From assembly GCF_918698095.1 (NCBI RefSeq), contig NZ_CAKKLY010000007.1:1-64000 (forward strand): 64,000 bases of DNA. The letters are read 5' to 3'. Each line of letters opens with the position of its first letter. Position 1 is the first letter of the stretch. The stretch is from Arthrobacter sp. Bi83 (GTDB lineage: Bacteria > Actinomycetota > Actinomycetes > Actinomycetales > Micrococcaceae). Below are positions 35,414 to 44,533 of this stretch, one piece after another. The notes beneath the pieces were generated by a model. That model searched no databases, was not told where the DNA came from, and worked only from the letters and a program-made list of their open reading frames with translations. The position numbers and the translations under genes are program-made.

Positions 35414-35574
35414 AAAAGGCATGTTCTTGATCTTTGAGTAGCCGGCCCTGACGCGGTCCGCCCCGAACTGCCGGCCTTCGAGGCCGTCGCCACGGGCGCA
35501 GCACCGTCTCCGGAGTGATGCAGGTTTCGACCTTCCGCCCGGACGCCGCGATGCACGCACCACGGAATGCACCC

Positions 35575-35602
35575 TCACTCAGATCAATTCACTCAGATCA
35601 AT
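35575..35602 (+). repeat. Exact 14-bp tandem repeat in the hflX leader
   Basis: TCACTCAGATCAAT occurs at 35575-35588 and again at 35589-35602 without mismatch. It is unusually AT-rich for this genome. Confidence 0.8.
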
Positions 35603-35736
35603 CTCGCCGGCCCAGGCTTGTCCGCCGCGGCCGCACAGGAGCTCAGATGCCCTCCAGTCGTCAGCCCAGCGCGAATTCTGCGCCCAAGGCAAGCAATCAG
35701 CACTATTCTGAAGATGCAGAACCCTTTAAGGAGACC

Positions 35737-37314
35737 ATGACCAGTCAGCAAAATTCCGGATCCGAGCCAGCAGCCCAGGACATGAGTCCTGAGGAAATCC
35801 AAGCTGTCATCGACCGGATTCTCTCCAAGGACGTCCCGGCACGAAGTGCCGCGGCTGCGGACGGCTCGGGAGCCGGCAGCAGGGCCGTCTTTGGCAAGGC
35901 CCAAGCCATCTCGCGGCTTGATGAAGAACACAGCACTTTCGACGGCGACCAGCAGGATCTCGAGGAACGCCGGGCCCTGCGCCGCACGGCGGGACTATCC
36001 ACCGAACTGGAAGACGTCACCGAGGTCGAGTACCGGCAGCTGCGCCTTGAGCGCGTCGTCCTTGCCGGCTTGTGGACCGAAGGCACGTTGGCCGACGCCG
36101 AGAATTCGCTGCGCGAACTCGCGGCGCTGGCCGAAACCGCAGGTTCCGAGGTGCTGGACGGCCTGGTCCAGCGACGCGCCAAGCCGGATCCCGGCACGTT
36201 CCTCGGCTCGGGCAAGGCGTTGGAACTCAAGGACGTAGTGATGTCCACCGGCGCAGATACCGTGGTGGTGGATGCGGAACTGGCGCCGTCCCAGCGCCGT
36301 GGACTCGAGGACATCGTCAAGGTCAAGGTGATTGACCGCACCGCACTCATCCTCGATATCTTCGCCCAGCATGCCAAGAGCCGCGAAGGCAAGGCCCAGG
36401 TGGAGCTGGCCCAGCTCGAATACCTGCTCCCGCGCCTCCGTGGCTGGGGTGAATCCATGTCCCGCCAGGCCGGTGGCCAGGTGGGCGGCGCAGGCGCCGG
36501 CATGGGCTCCCGCGGTCCGGGCGAAACCAAGATTGAACTGGACCGGCGGCGAATCCGCACACGGATGGCCAAGCTGCGCCGCGAAATCTCCGCGATGAAG
36601 CCGGCCCGCGAGACCAAGCGGGCCAACCGCCGTCGTAATGCAGTGCCGTCTGTCGCCATTGCCGGATACACCAACGCCGGCAAGTCGTCCTTGCTGAACC
36701 GGCTCACCGACGCCGGAGTCCTGGTGGAGAATGCCCTGTTCGCCACCCTGGACCCCACGGTCCGCAAGGCCGAGACCTCGGATGGCCTGGGTTACACCCT
36801 GGCCGACACCGTCGGCTTCGTTCGGTCCCTTCCCACCCAGCTCGTGGAGGCTTTCCGATCCACCCTGGAGGAAGTGGCGGACGCGGACCTGATCCTGCAC
36901 GTTGTGGACGTGTCCCACCCCGATCCGGAGGGGCAGATTGCTGCGGTGCGCTCGGTGTTCGCCGAAGTGGACGCCCGCAAGGTGCCCGAGATCATCGTGC
37001 TGAACAAGGCCGACGCAGCCGACCCGTTCGTCGTGGAAAGGCTGAAGCAGCGCGAACCGCGCCATGTGGTCGTTTCCGCCCGCACGGGCCAGGGCATCCC
37101 GGAGCTGCTGAAGGCCATCAGTGACGCCATTCCGCGGCCAAACGTTAAGCTGGAGCTGCTGGTCCCGTACCACCGAGGTGATTTGATCAGTAAACTCCAC
37201 GACTCCGATGCGGAGATCCTGAGCCTGAATCATGAAGAAGGCGGCACACGCGCCGTGGTCATGGTCCGGGAAGGCCTCGCGGCTGAACTGGAATCCTTCA
37301 TCAGCAATGACTGA
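35737..37314 (+). CDS. hflX: GTPase HflX
   Basis: HflX is a ribosome-associated GTPase that splits stalled 70S ribosomes in stress and, in mycobacteria and Listeria, contributes to antibiotic tolerance. The 525-residue protein has an N-terminal nucleotide-binding-like domain (about 90-230), a Gly-rich hinge GGQVGGAGAGMGSRGPGE, and a GTPase domain with GYTNAGKSSL near 310-319, DTVGF and NKAD. TTTAAGGAG precedes the ATG at 35737. The frame stays open upstream to 35515, which would give a 599-residue protein, but that part looks non-coding. Confidence 0.92.
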   Translation: MTSQQNSGSEPAAQDMSPEEIQAVIDRILSKDVPARSAAAADGSGAGSRAVFGKAQAISRLDEEHSTFDGDQQDLEERRALRRTAGLSTELEDVTEVEYRQLRLERVVLAGLWTEGTLADAENSLRELAALAETAGSEVLDGLVQRRAKPDPGTFLGSGKALELKDVVMSTGADTVVVDAELAPSQRRGLEDIVKVKVIDRTALILDIFAQHAKSREGKAQVELAQLEYLLPRLRGWGESMSRQAGGQVGGAGAGMGSRGPGETKIELDRRRIRTRMAKLRREISAMKPARETKRANRRRNAVPSVAIAGYTNAGKSSLLNRLTDAGVLVENALFATLDPTVRKAETSDGLGYTLADTVGFVRSLPTQLVEAFRSTLEEVADADLILHVVDVSHPDPEGQIAAVRSVFAEVDARKVPEIIVLNKADAADPFVVERLKQREPRHVVVSARTGQGIPELLKAISDAIPRPNVKLELLVPYHRGDLISKLHDSDAEILSLNHEEGGTRAVVMVREGLAAELESFISND

Positions 37315-39364
37315 CCAGGAACCGGACGGCGCCGAAGCCACAGCCGGCGAGGAGTTCGTGATCGAACTCCTCGACCGCGCCGTGGCCGGTATGGGCGGAC
37401 AAAGCCGCAGCGGCCAGCACGAGATGGCGCGGCAGGTGGCGCGGGCGATCGACACCGGCGACCACCTGCTGGTCCAGGCGGGCACCGGAACGGGTAAGTC
37501 GCTGGCGTACCTGATTCCGCTCATCGCCCACTCGCTGGAGAGCGAGAAGCCCACCCTGGTGTCCACCGCCACCCTTGCGCTGCAGACCCAGATCGTAGGC
37601 AGGGACCTGCCCCGGCTGCTGAAGACCATCACTCCGGCGCTGGACCGGCCGGTCAAGGTGGCACTCGTCAAGGGCCGCGCCAACTATGTGTGCCGGCACA
37701 AACTGGAAGGTGGTTTCCCCTCGGAGGAGCCTTCCGAAGGCCAGCTCTTCTCCCTGGGCGAGGACACCAGCGTCCCGCACTTTGCCGCCGCCATGGGCGG
37801 TCCGTCGTCGCAGCTGGGCAAGGAAGTGGTCCGGCTCCGGGAATGGGCAGAAAAGACGGCCACCGGCGACCGCGACGAACTCCTCCCGGGCGTGACGGAC
37901 CGCGCCTGGCGCCAGGTCTCGGTCACCTCCATGGAATGCCTGGGCGCGCAGAAGTGCCCGCTCGCGGCGGAATGCTTCAGTGAACTCGCGCGGCACAACG
38001 CGGCCGAGGCCGACGTCGTAGTGACCAACCACGCGATGCTCGCCGTCAGCGCCTTTGAAGGGCTGGCTGTGCTGCCCGAATACGACGTCGTGGTGGTGGA
38101 CGAAGCGCACGAGCTCCAAGACCGTGTCACCGGCGCGGTCTCGGGACAACTGTCCGTTGCCATGGTGCACGCGGCCGCCTCCGGTGCCCGCAAGCACTCC
38201 GGGATCACGGTGGATGCGCTGAACAACGCCGCGGCCAACCTGGAGCTCGCCATCGCCGGGGTCCCCAGCGGGCTGGTCCCCAACGGGCTCAACGACGAAC
38301 AGCTCGACTGCGTGGACCAGCTCCGGGAAGCGTGCCGGGCGGCGCTGTCCGATTCCAAGGGGGACAGCAACACCACGGCCGACGGCGGGCGGCAGCTCGC
38401 GCGGTCCCGCCTCCTCGTGATTCTCGAGCTCTGCGAACGCCTGCTCACGGCGCGCGACAACCGCGAAGTGGTGTGGTTCTCGCGGAACAGCACGTTTGAT
38501 CCGCAGCAGGGCTATTCGGCACCGGATGACACCCAGCCTGCCCTGATCAACATTGCCCCACTGAGCGTCGCCGGAAAGCTCAGGGAAGGCCTGTTCGCAG
38601 GCCACACAGTAGTTCTGACGTCGGCCACGCTTGCCATCGGCTCCGCGTTCGAACCCGCTGCCGGCGGACTCGGCCTCGTGGGGGAGGGTGCGCCGAGCTG
38701 GACCGGCATCGACGTCGGTTCTCCCTTCGATTATCCCAAGCAGGGCATCCTCTATGTGGCGGGCCACTTGCCCAAGCCGGGCAGGGGTACGTCGCCTGAA
38801 GCACTCGACGAACTGGAATCGCTCATCCGCGCCTCCGCTGGGGGAGCGCTGTGCCTGTTCTCCTCCCGGCGTGCTGCCGAGGAAGCGGCCGAGGCACTGC
38901 GTCCGCGCCTGGATGTGAGCGTTCTTTGCCAAGGCGACTCGACGATGACCGCGCTGGTAAAGCAGTTCGCCGACGAACCGGACACGTGCCTGTTTGGCAC
39001 CATGTCGCTGTGGCAGGGCGTGGATGTTCCCGGCGGTTCATGCAGGCTTGTGGTGATCGACAGGATTCCGTTCCCCCGGCCCGACGACCCGCTCATGACG
39101 GCACGCTCACGGGCAGTGGCACAGGCCGGCGGCAACGGATTCATGTCCGTATCAGCTACCCATGCGGCCATCAGGCTGGCCCAGGGTGCCGGGCGCCTGA
39201 TCCGGTCCACCGATGACAAGGGCGTAGTGGCAGTGCTGGATTCGCGGCTGTCGACGGAGCGCTATGGAGGGTTCCTGCGCGCCGCACTCCCGCCCTTCTG
39301 GCCCACGACGGACCGGAAGATCGCCGTGGCGGCGCTGGAGAGGCTAGCGGGAGCGCGGTCCTAA
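37307..39364 (+). CDS. dinG: DinG-type ATP-dependent DNA helicase (XPD-like)
   Basis: A 685-residue superfamily 2 helicase, 5'-3', related to DinG and XPD and implicated in repair. Walker A is AGTGTGKS at about residues 59-66; the DEAH box (VVVDEAHEL) is near 265. Four cysteines between them, in YVCRHKL near 128 and MECLGAQKCPLAAECF near 210, are spaced to bind a 4Fe-4S cluster. The C-terminal motifs include QGAGRLIRS. The ATG overlaps the hflX stop by 8 bp. No LexA box lies nearby, so it would be transcribed with hflX. Confidence 0.92.
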   Translation: MTDQEPDGAEATAGEEFVIELLDRAVAGMGGQSRSGQHEMARQVARAIDTGDHLLVQAGTGTGKSLAYLIPLIAHSLESEKPTLVSTATLALQTQIVGRDLPRLLKTITPALDRPVKVALVKGRANYVCRHKLEGGFPSEEPSEGQLFSLGEDTSVPHFAAAMGGPSSQLGKEVVRLREWAEKTATGDRDELLPGVTDRAWRQVSVTSMECLGAQKCPLAAECFSELARHNAAEADVVVTNHAMLAVSAFEGLAVLPEYDVVVVDEAHELQDRVTGAVSGQLSVAMVHAAASGARKHSGITVDALNNAAANLELAIAGVPSGLVPNGLNDEQLDCVDQLREACRAALSDSKGDSNTTADGGRQLARSRLLVILELCERLLTARDNREVVWFSRNSTFDPQQGYSAPDDTQPALINIAPLSVAGKLREGLFAGHTVVLTSATLAIGSAFEPAAGGLGLVGEGAPSWTGIDVGSPFDYPKQGILYVAGHLPKPGRGTSPEALDELESLIRASAGGALCLFSSRRAAEEAAEALRPRLDVSVLCQGDSTMTALVKQFADEPDTCLFGTMSLWQGVDVPGGSCRLVVIDRIPFPRPDDPLMTARSRAVAQAGGNGFMSVSATHAAIRLAQGAGRLIRSTDDKGVVAVLDSRLSTERYGGFLRAALPPFWPTTDRKIAVAALERLAGARS

Positions 39365-39376
39365 GGAGCGGCCTTC

Positions 39377-39430
39377 AGCGAACGCACGACGACCTAAAGT
39401 GAACGCACGAAGTCCTAGAGCGAACGCAGC
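39377..39430 (-). repeat. 21-bp tandem repeat of the lexA 3' end, in frame, with repeated stops
   Basis: Copies begin at 39377, 39398 and 39419 (forward strand), each with AG(C/T)GAACGCA. On the lexA strand each copy encodes Arg-Ser-Leu and two end in TAG in the same frame: the real stop at 39417-39415 and another at 39396-39394. A third in-frame stop is at 39363-39361. Confidence 0.85.
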
Positions 39431-40164
39431 ACCGACACCACTTTGCCCATGACCACGGCGTGGTCCCCAAGGATGGGCTCGTACTGGGTGTTCTGCGGCA
39501 GCAGCCAAGTGTGGCCGTCCCGCTGCCGGAAGGTCTTAACGGTTGCTTCGTCGTCGAGCAGCGCCGCCACGATGTCGCCGTTGACGGCGTCACTCTGCCG
39601 CCTGACAACTACCCAGTCGCCGTCACAGATCGCAGCGTCCACCATGGAGTCGCCCGCAACCTTGAGCATGAACAGTTCGCCGTGGCCAACGAGCTGGCGT
39701 GGCAGGGGCATGAGTTCCTCAACCACTTGGTCGGCGAAGATGGGGCCGCCGGCCGCGATGCGGCCGACCAGCGGCACCATGGCCGTGTCTGTTGCGCTGG
39801 GCAGCTCGGTGACTGACGCGCTTCGCGCGCTGTGCGGCTTGGCGTCACCTTCGGCACTGGAGGCCTTGGACAAGCCGGCGTCCAGGGTGAGGGGCATGAG
39901 GACTTCCATGGCCCGGGGGCGTTTGGGATCACGCCGCAGGTAGCCGAGCTTCTCCAACTGTGAGAGCTGGTGGGTGACGCTGGAGAGGCTGGCCAGGCCA
40001 ACGGTGTCGCCGATTTCCCTCATGGAGGGCGGGTACCCGTTGTCGTTGACCGACCGCTGGATGGTTTCCAGGATCCTTTTCTGGCGGATGGTCAGTCCTT
40101 TGGGTGTCCGCTGAGACCGCTGGCTGCGCTGGGTAGCCTTGCCGTCGGAGGCTTGTGCTGCCAT
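39415..40164 (-). CDS. lexA: LexA repressor
   Basis: LexA represses the SOS regulon and cleaves itself when RecA is activated. The 249-residue protein has an N-terminal winged helix ([20 protein letters not shown]), an Ala-Gly cleavage site in [12 protein letters not shown], the catalytic serine in GDSMVDAAI and the lysine in EATVKTFRQ. The ATG at 40164 is chosen because GAAAGGCG lies 9 nt upstream; an earlier GTG would add eight residues. The 3' end is embedded in a 21-bp tandem repeat. Confidence 0.97.
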   Translation of the reverse strand: MAAQASDGKATQRSQRSQRTPKGLTIRQKRILETIQRSVNDNGYPPSMREIGDTVGLASLSSVTHQLSQLEKLGYLRRDPKRPRAMEVLMPLTLDAGLSKASSAEGDAKPHSARSASVTELPSATDTAMVPLVGRIAAGGPIFADQVVEELMPLPRQLVGHGELFMLKVAGDSMVDAAICDGDWVVVRRQSDAVNGDIVAALLDDEATVKTFRQRDGHTWLLPQNTQYEPILGDHAVVMGKVVSVLRSL

Positions 40165-40280
40165 GTTCGCCAACGCCTTTCGTTCCACCCGGCCTCCGTG
40201 GCTGCAGTTGCCGGGAACTTCCGGCCTGAAAATGTCAGACCCTGCTGATCAACTGCAGAAGTGGTTGTTCTTTGATTTCA

Positions 40281-40321
40281 AACGTAGGCCAGCCACACGG
40301 CTTTTTCAAACATTTGTTCTA
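40281..40321 (-). promoter_or_regulatory. lexA promoter with LexA box over the -35
   Basis: On the reverse strand TTGAAA (40309-40304) and TACGTT (40286-40281) are 17 bp apart. The box TCAAACATTTGTTCTA (40306-40321, forward) overlaps the -35. It has two mismatches to the consensus, which suits a moderate, autoregulated site. The predicted leader is about 110 nt. Confidence 0.75.
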
Positions 40322-40372
40322 GCGAGTCTCGACTTTGTTCGTTGATAAGTGCTAAAACTGAAGAAGCAAAGT

Positions 40373-40388
40373 TCGAACATGTGTTCTA
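40373..40388 (+). promoter_or_regulatory. Second LexA box, for the LysM gene
   Basis: TCGAACATGTGTTCTA has one mismatch to TCGAAC-N4-GTTCGA. It lies 100 bp before the LysM gene and 52 bp from the lexA-side box. Both genes can therefore be SOS-controlled from this shared region, whose remainder (40165-40488) I read as leaders and promoters only. Confidence 0.78.
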
Positions 40389-40488
40389 GTTCAGCTGCGG
40401 AGCGGGCCGGTTTCTTCGAATATTCCGGCGGATGCCGGGCGGACCGGGCACACCGGGCAGCACAGAGTGGTCCAGGAGGGCTCAGTTC

Positions 40489-40878
40489 ATGTCAGCTTCA
40501 ACAGCAGTCAACCATTCACGTCGGCAGGGTGCGCAGGGTGCTTTCGGCATGCAGCCGGGCAGGCCGCCGCGGCTTCGGCTTACTCGCCGGGGCCGGATCG
40601 TCCTCATCGGATTGCCCCTGGTTCTCCTGGCGGCACTGCTCCTGTCGCTCACCGGTTTGCTGAACTCGCCGGCCAAGGCCGCCGATACCGCCAGCGGACT
40701 GTCCGTGACGGAGACGGTTTCCGTGACTGTGCAGCCGGGGGAATCACTGTGGGCTATCGCCGGGACAGTCGACCCCACCAGGGATCCGCGCGATGTCATC
40801 GCGGACATCGTCCAGCTGAACGACCTCGAAAACGGCAAGGTCATGCCGGGGCAGCAGCTGTTTGTACCGTCCAAGTAA
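40489..40878 (+). CDS. LysM-domain membrane protein, likely SOS division inhibitor (YneA/DivS/ChiZ analogue)
   Basis: A 129-residue protein with a basic N-terminus, one transmembrane helix (about residues 36-56, GRIVLIGLPLVLLAALLLSL), a short linker and a LysM peptidoglycan-binding domain (about 79-126, VQPGESLWAIAGTV ... PGQQLFVPS). AGGAGGG lies 8 nt before the ATG. Bacillus YneA, Corynebacterium DivS and mycobacterial Rv2719c are also small, LexA-controlled cell-envelope proteins encoded next to lexA that delay division after DNA damage. The same role is inferred here. Confidence 0.85.
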   Translation: MSASTAVNHSRRQGAQGAFGMQPGRPPRLRLTRRGRIVLIGLPLVLLAALLLSLTGLLNSPAKAADTASGLSVTETVSVTVQPGESLWAIAGTVDPTRDPRDVIADIVQLNDLENGKVMPGQQLFVPSK

Positions 40879-40934
40879 GGGCTGATTCGCCGGGCCTGAT
40901 CCGTCACAGTTTCCCGGTCGCCGCCTCCGGCACT

Positions 40935-40940
40935 TAAACT
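40935..40940 (+). promoter_or_regulatory. -10 element for leaderless hisC
   Basis: TAAACT is 6 nt before the hisC GTG with no ribosome site between. It would begin the histidine operon. Confidence 0.5.
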
Positions 40941-40946
40941 GTCCAA

Positions 40947-42065
40947 GTGAGTGACCAGCTTGAGCGACTGAACCGACTGCCCCTGCGGACTAATCTGCGG
41001 GGGCTGACTCCCTACGGAGCGCCGCAGCTGGACGTACCCATCCTGCTCAACGTCAACGAGAACACCCATGGGGTCCCCGCCGATGTCAGGGCGGCAATTG
41101 CCGAGGCTGTGACAGAGGCGGCAGCAGGCCTCAACCGGTACCCTGACCGCGAATTCACCGGACTCAGGGAAGCGCTGGCGGAGTACCTCGGCCACGGACT
41201 CGGCGCCGAAAACATCTGGGCAGCCAATGGCTCCAACGAAGTCCTCCAGCAGATTCTCCAGGCATTCGGAGGCCCCGGCCGCAAGGCTCTGGGTTTCCCG
41301 CCCACGTACTCCATGTACCCACTGCTGGCCAGCGGAACGGACACCGAATATATCGTCGGCCAGCGCGCGGACGACTATGGCTTGAGCGCCGAGTCCGCCG
41401 CCCGCCAAGTCCGCGAGCTGCAGCCGAACGTCGTCTTCCTCTGCTCGCCCAATAACCCCACCGGAACTGGCCTGGGCCTGGATGTCGTGGAAGCCGTTTA
41501 CGAGGCTGGCGAAGCCAGCCAGACCGTCGTGATCGTCGATGAGGCCTACCACGAGTTCGCCCACGACGGCACACCCAGCGCCCTCTCCTTGCTGCCGGGA
41601 CGCGAACGTCTCATCGTCTCCCGGACCATGAGCAAGGCGTTTGCCCTTGCGGGCGCCCGGCTCGGATACATGGCAGCGGCACCTGAGGTAACGGACGCGC
41701 TGCGCCTTGTTCGCCTGCCGTACCACCTGTCCGCCATCACGCAGGCCACGGCCCTGGCGGCCCTCCACCACCGGGAGGCACTGATGGCCGACGTCGAGGA
41801 CATCAAGCAGCAGCGCGACCGGATTGTCGCCGAACTCATCAGGATGGGCCTGCGGCCTGCCGCATCGGACTCCAACTACGTGTTCTTCGGGGGCCTCGAC
41901 AACCCGCACGAGGTCTGGCAAGCATTGCTGGACTCCGGCGTGCTGGTCAGGGACGTCGGCATCCCCGGTCATTTGCGGGTCACTGCCGGCACTGAGACCG
42001 AAACCACAGCCTTCCTCGAGGCACTGGAGAACATCCTGGCCGGGCAGGCTGCTCTTCCGGCCTAA
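40947..42065 (+). CDS. hisC: Histidinol-phosphate aminotransferase
   Basis: HisC is a PLP enzyme that transaminates imidazole-acetol phosphate with glutamate. The 372-residue protein has [11 protein letters not shown] near residue 92, [10 protein letters not shown] near 165, DEAYHEFA near 200 and the Schiff-base lysine in [14 protein letters not shown] near 229. hisB follows 58 bp later. No hisD is present immediately upstream; it must lie elsewhere. Confidence 0.95.
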   Translation: MSDQLERLNRLPLRTNLRGLTPYGAPQLDVPILLNVNENTHGVPADVRAAIAEAVTEAAAGLNRYPDREFTGLREALAEYLGHGLGAENIWAANGSNEVLQQILQAFGGPGRKALGFPPTYSMYPLLASGTDTEYIVGQRADDYGLSAESAARQVRELQPNVVFLCSPNNPTGTGLGLDVVEAVYEAGEASQTVVIVDEAYHEFAHDGTPSALSLLPGRERLIVSRTMSKAFALAGARLGYMAAAPEVTDALRLVRLPYHLSAITQATALAALHHREALMADVEDIKQQRDRIVAELIRMGLRPAASDSNYVFFGGLDNPHEVWQALLDSGVLVRDVGIPGHLRVTAGTETETTAFLEALENILAGQAALPA

Positions 42066-42123
42066 ACTTGAGGGAAGACCCAGCAATGTCTGCACCCTCC
42101 TTCGTCAAAGGACATCTATCACT

Positions 42124-42750
42124 ATGAGTGACACCGGAATCAAGGCTGCCGGGGCCCGGACCGCACGTCTCGAGCGTGCCACCAGCGAATCTTCCGTTCT
42201 GGTGGAGATCAACCTCGACGGCACCGGCGTGTCGGACATCAGCACGTCGGTCCCGTTCTACGACCACATGCTGACTGCGCTGTGCAAGCACTCCCTCATT
42301 GACATGACTGTGAAGGCAAGCGGCGACATCCACATCGATGTGCACCACACAGTTGAGGATGTGGCCATCACTTTCGGCGAAGTGCTACGGACCGCTCTCG
42401 GCAACAAGGCCGGTATCCGCCGCTTCGGGGAAGCCACCGTGCCGCTGGACGAAGCGCTTGCCCACGCCGTCGTCGATGTCTCCGGCCGGCCTTACCTGGT
42501 CCATGGCGGGGAACCCGCGGGCCAGGAGTATCACCTGATCGGCGGCCACTTCACCGGTTCGCTGACGCGCCACGTGTTCGAGGCCATCACACTTCACGCC
42601 GGCATCTGCCTGCACATGAACGTCATTGCCGGCCGCGACCCGCACCACATCGTCGAAGCCCAGTTCAAGGCCTTCGCCCGTGCGCTGCGCGCTGCCGTAG
42701 AACCCGACCCCCGCGTCGAAGGCATTCCGTCCACCAAGGGAGCACTGTGA
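42124..42750 (+). CDS. hisB: Imidazoleglycerol-phosphate dehydratase
   Basis: A 208-residue single-function HisB, as in Actinobacteria, lacking the phosphatase domain of enteric HisB. Metal-binding blocks are [40 protein letters not shown] and [15 protein letters not shown]. The ATG at 42124 follows AAAGGACATC. The longer reading upstream lies within hisC and is a shadow. Its stop overlaps the hisH GTG by 4 bp. Confidence 0.96.
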   Translation: MSDTGIKAAGARTARLERATSESSVLVEINLDGTGVSDISTSVPFYDHMLTALCKHSLIDMTVKASGDIHIDVHHTVEDVAITFGEVLRTALGNKAGIRRFGEATVPLDEALAHAVVDVSGRPYLVHGGEPAGQEYHLIGGHFTGSLTRHVFEAITLHAGICLHMNVIAGRDPHHIVEAQFKAFARALRAAVEPDPRVEGIPSTKGAL

Positions 42751-43523
42751 CCGGCAAACTGTTGCGGGAAGGTGCGATCATCGACCCCTCGGCCACCGTC
42801 AAGCCCCCCTCGCCGGAGGGTAAACCCACCGTGACAGTGCTCGACTACGGTTCGGGCAATGTTCGCTCCGCCGTCCGTGCGCTGGAGCGTGCGGGCGCCG
42901 AAGTCATCCTGAGTTCCAAGCCGGAGGACGTCCTCAATGCCGACGGACTGCTCGTTCCGGGGGTCGGCGCCTTTGAAACTGTGATGCGCGAACTGAAATC
43001 CGTGGACGCCATCAGGATGATCGGACGCCGCGTAGCCGGCGGCAGGCCCGTCCTCGGCATCTGCGTGGGACTTCAGGTGCTGTTCGAAGCCGGAGTGGAA
43101 CACGGGACCGAAGCTGAAGGCATGGGGGAGTGGCCCGGCAAGGTGGAACTCCTTCCGGCGGACGTCGTTCCGCACATGGGATGGAACACCGTCAAGGTCC
43201 CGGAAGGCTCCAGGCTCTTCGAGGGCGTGGAAAATGAACGCTTTTATTTCGTGCACTCCTACGGCGTGCAGAACTGGGAATTCGACGTTGTCCAGCCGCG
43301 TATGGCCGCACCCCTCGTCACCTGGTCCGAGCACGGCGGACCCTTCATCGCCGCCGTGGAAAACGGGCCGCTCTGCGCCACCCAGTTCCACCCGGAAAAA
43401 TCGGGGGACGCCGGCGCCCGGCTCCTCCGGAACTGGGTGAACGGCCTCCGCGGCCCGCACGGCCGCACCGCGACAGCGGAGGCAAGTGCGGCAGTGGACG
43501 CGGCGCCTGCGGCGGACGCCTAG
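42747..43523 (+). CDS. hisH: Imidazole glycerol phosphate synthase glutaminase subunit
   Basis: HisH hydrolyses glutamine and channels ammonia to HisF. The class I amidotransferase triad is visible: Cys in [10 protein letters not shown] near residue 106, and His-Glu in QFHPEKSG near 217. The start overlapping hisB gives a 258-residue protein with an unusual extension of about 27 residues before the core ([10 protein letters not shown]). A GTG at 42831 would remove it. hisF is not in this window. The tail is Ala-rich. Confidence 0.93.
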   Translation: MTGKLLREGAIIDPSATVKPPSPEGKPTVTVLDYGSGNVRSAVRALERAGAEVILSSKPEDVLNADGLLVPGVGAFETVMRELKSVDAIRMIGRRVAGGRPVLGICVGLQVLFEAGVEHGTEAEGMGEWPGKVELLPADVVPHMGWNTVKVPEGSRLFEGVENERFYFVHSYGVQNWEFDVVQPRMAAPLVTWSEHGGPFIAAVENGPLCATQFHPEKSGDAGARLLRNWVNGLRGPHGRTATAEASAAVDAAPAADA

Positions 43524-43682
43524 ATGTGGTCCATCGTCCTGATGGGCCTTGCCGGCCTCCTGGTCGGCGGCGCGCTGTCCTTCAGGCAGCAGACGAAGCC
43601 GCTCTGGACGCAGGTCGGGTTCTACGTGCTGGCAGGAATGTCGCTGCTGGCCGCCTACCTGCTCACTTTGCCAGGGGCCTGA
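43524..43682 (+). CDS. 52-residue two-helix membrane protein between hisH and priA
   Basis: The ATG starts on the base after the hisH stop and reads MWSIVLMGLAGLLVGGALSF, a Gln/Thr/Lys/Trp linker, then a second hydrophobic helix (VGFYVLAGMSLLAAYLL) before TGA at 43680. The two-transmembrane hairpin, GC-rich third codon positions and tight spacing argue that it is a real gene. Function is unknown. It may be carried along with the his genes rather than take part in histidine synthesis. Confidence 0.7.
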   Translation: MWSIVLMGLAGLLVGGALSFRQQTKPLWTQVGFYVLAGMSLLAAYLLTLPGA

Positions 43683-43777
43683 AACCAGGTGCTTGCCGCA
43701 CCTACCAAAACTCCCCAGGCGCTGCCTAAAACCGCGCCTTTCCGGAAACTGCGCTACACGAGAACTGAGGACCCGAA

Positions 43778-44524
43778 ATGATCAGCCAAACCGATCTGCC
43801 GGCACTGGAACTGCTTCCTGCAGTGGACGTCGTGAACGGCCAGGCTGTGCGCCTGGTCCAGGGCGAGGCCGGCAGCGAGACAAGCTACGGCACGCCGCTG
43901 GAAGCAGCCCTCAACTGGCAGCAGCAGGGCGCCGAATGGGTGCATCTCGTGGACTTGGACGCTGCGTTCGGCCGCGGGTCCAACGCCGAACTCCTGCGCG
44001 AAGTGGTGGGCCGGCTTGATATCAAGGTGGAACTCTCCGGCGGCCTGCGCGACGACGAGTCGCTGGAAAAGGCCCTGGACCTGGGAGTGGCCCGGGTTAA
44101 CCTCGGTACCGCAGCCCTGGAGAATCCCGACTGGACCGCGCGGGCCATCGAGCGCTTCGGAGACCGGATCGCCGTCGGGCTCGACGTCCGGGGGACCACG
44201 CTTTCCGGCCGCGGCTGGACTAAGGAAGGCGGGGACCTCTGGGACGTGCTGGGTCGTCTAGAGGAAGCCGGCTGTGCCCGTTACGTTGTCACCGACGTGA
44301 CCAAGGACGGCACCCTGCAGGGCCCCAATGTTGAGCTGCTGCGGCAGATGGTGGAGAAGACGGGCAAGCCCGTGGTGGCTTCCGGCGGTATCTCCAGCCT
44401 GGATGACCTGAAGGTCCTGCGATCCCTCGTGCCGCTGGGCGTCGAGGGCGCAATCGTCGGCAAGGCCCTCTACGCAGGGGCCTTCACCCTGCCGGAGGCC
44501 CTCGACGTCGCCGGCCGGCGCTAG
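43778..44524 (+). CDS. priA: Phosphoribosyl isomerase PriA (HisA/TrpF bifunctional type)
   Basis: A 248-residue TIM-barrel isomerase. Actinobacterial PriA acts on both ProFAR (histidine) and phosphoribosylanthranilate (tryptophan), since these genomes usually lack trpF. Catalytic residues are Asp17 in [10 protein letters not shown] and the Asp in [13 protein letters not shown] near 175; the phosphate loops are [12 protein letters not shown] and VASGGISS. The assignment to PriA instead of plain HisA rests on lineage and overall similarity. Confidence 0.9.
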   Translation: MISQTDLPALELLPAVDVVNGQAVRLVQGEAGSETSYGTPLEAALNWQQQGAEWVHLVDLDAAFGRGSNAELLREVVGRLDIKVELSGGLRDDESLEKALDLGVARVNLGTAALENPDWTARAIERFGDRIAVGLDVRGTTLSGRGWTKEGGDLWDVLGRLEEAGCARYVVTDVTKDGTLQGPNVELLRQMVEKTGKPVVASGGISSLDDLKVLRSLVPLGVEGAIVGKALYAGAFTLPEALDVAGRR

Positions 44525-44527
44525 GCT
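44522..44527 (+). promoter_or_regulatory. -10 element for the SseB-domain gene
   Basis: TAGGCT, overlapping the priA stop codon, is 6 nt before the ATG at 44534. No ribosome site is seen. Confidence 0.45.
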
Positions 44528-44533
44528 GCCGCC

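Larger units (their letters stand above)
35351..35736 (+). other. Long hflX leader with possible minigene
   Basis: This 386-bp stretch separates the divergent methyltransferase and hflX. It holds a -10 element (35408-35413), a possible six-codon ORF (35421-35441, MFLIFE), a 14-bp tandem repeat and weak coding character in the hflX frame from 35515. Codon third positions there are less GC-rich than in genes, so I read it mostly as untranslated leader. Confidence 0.45.

Noticed and set aside
35515..35736. N-terminal extension of HflX by 74 residues
   Set aside because: Codon use is less gene-like there, it contains the 14-bp tandem repeat, and the ATG at 35737 has AAGGAG directly before it.
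35995..38932. Long leftward frames opposite hflX and dinG
   Set aside because: Same shadow effect; hflX and dinG motifs lie on the forward strand.
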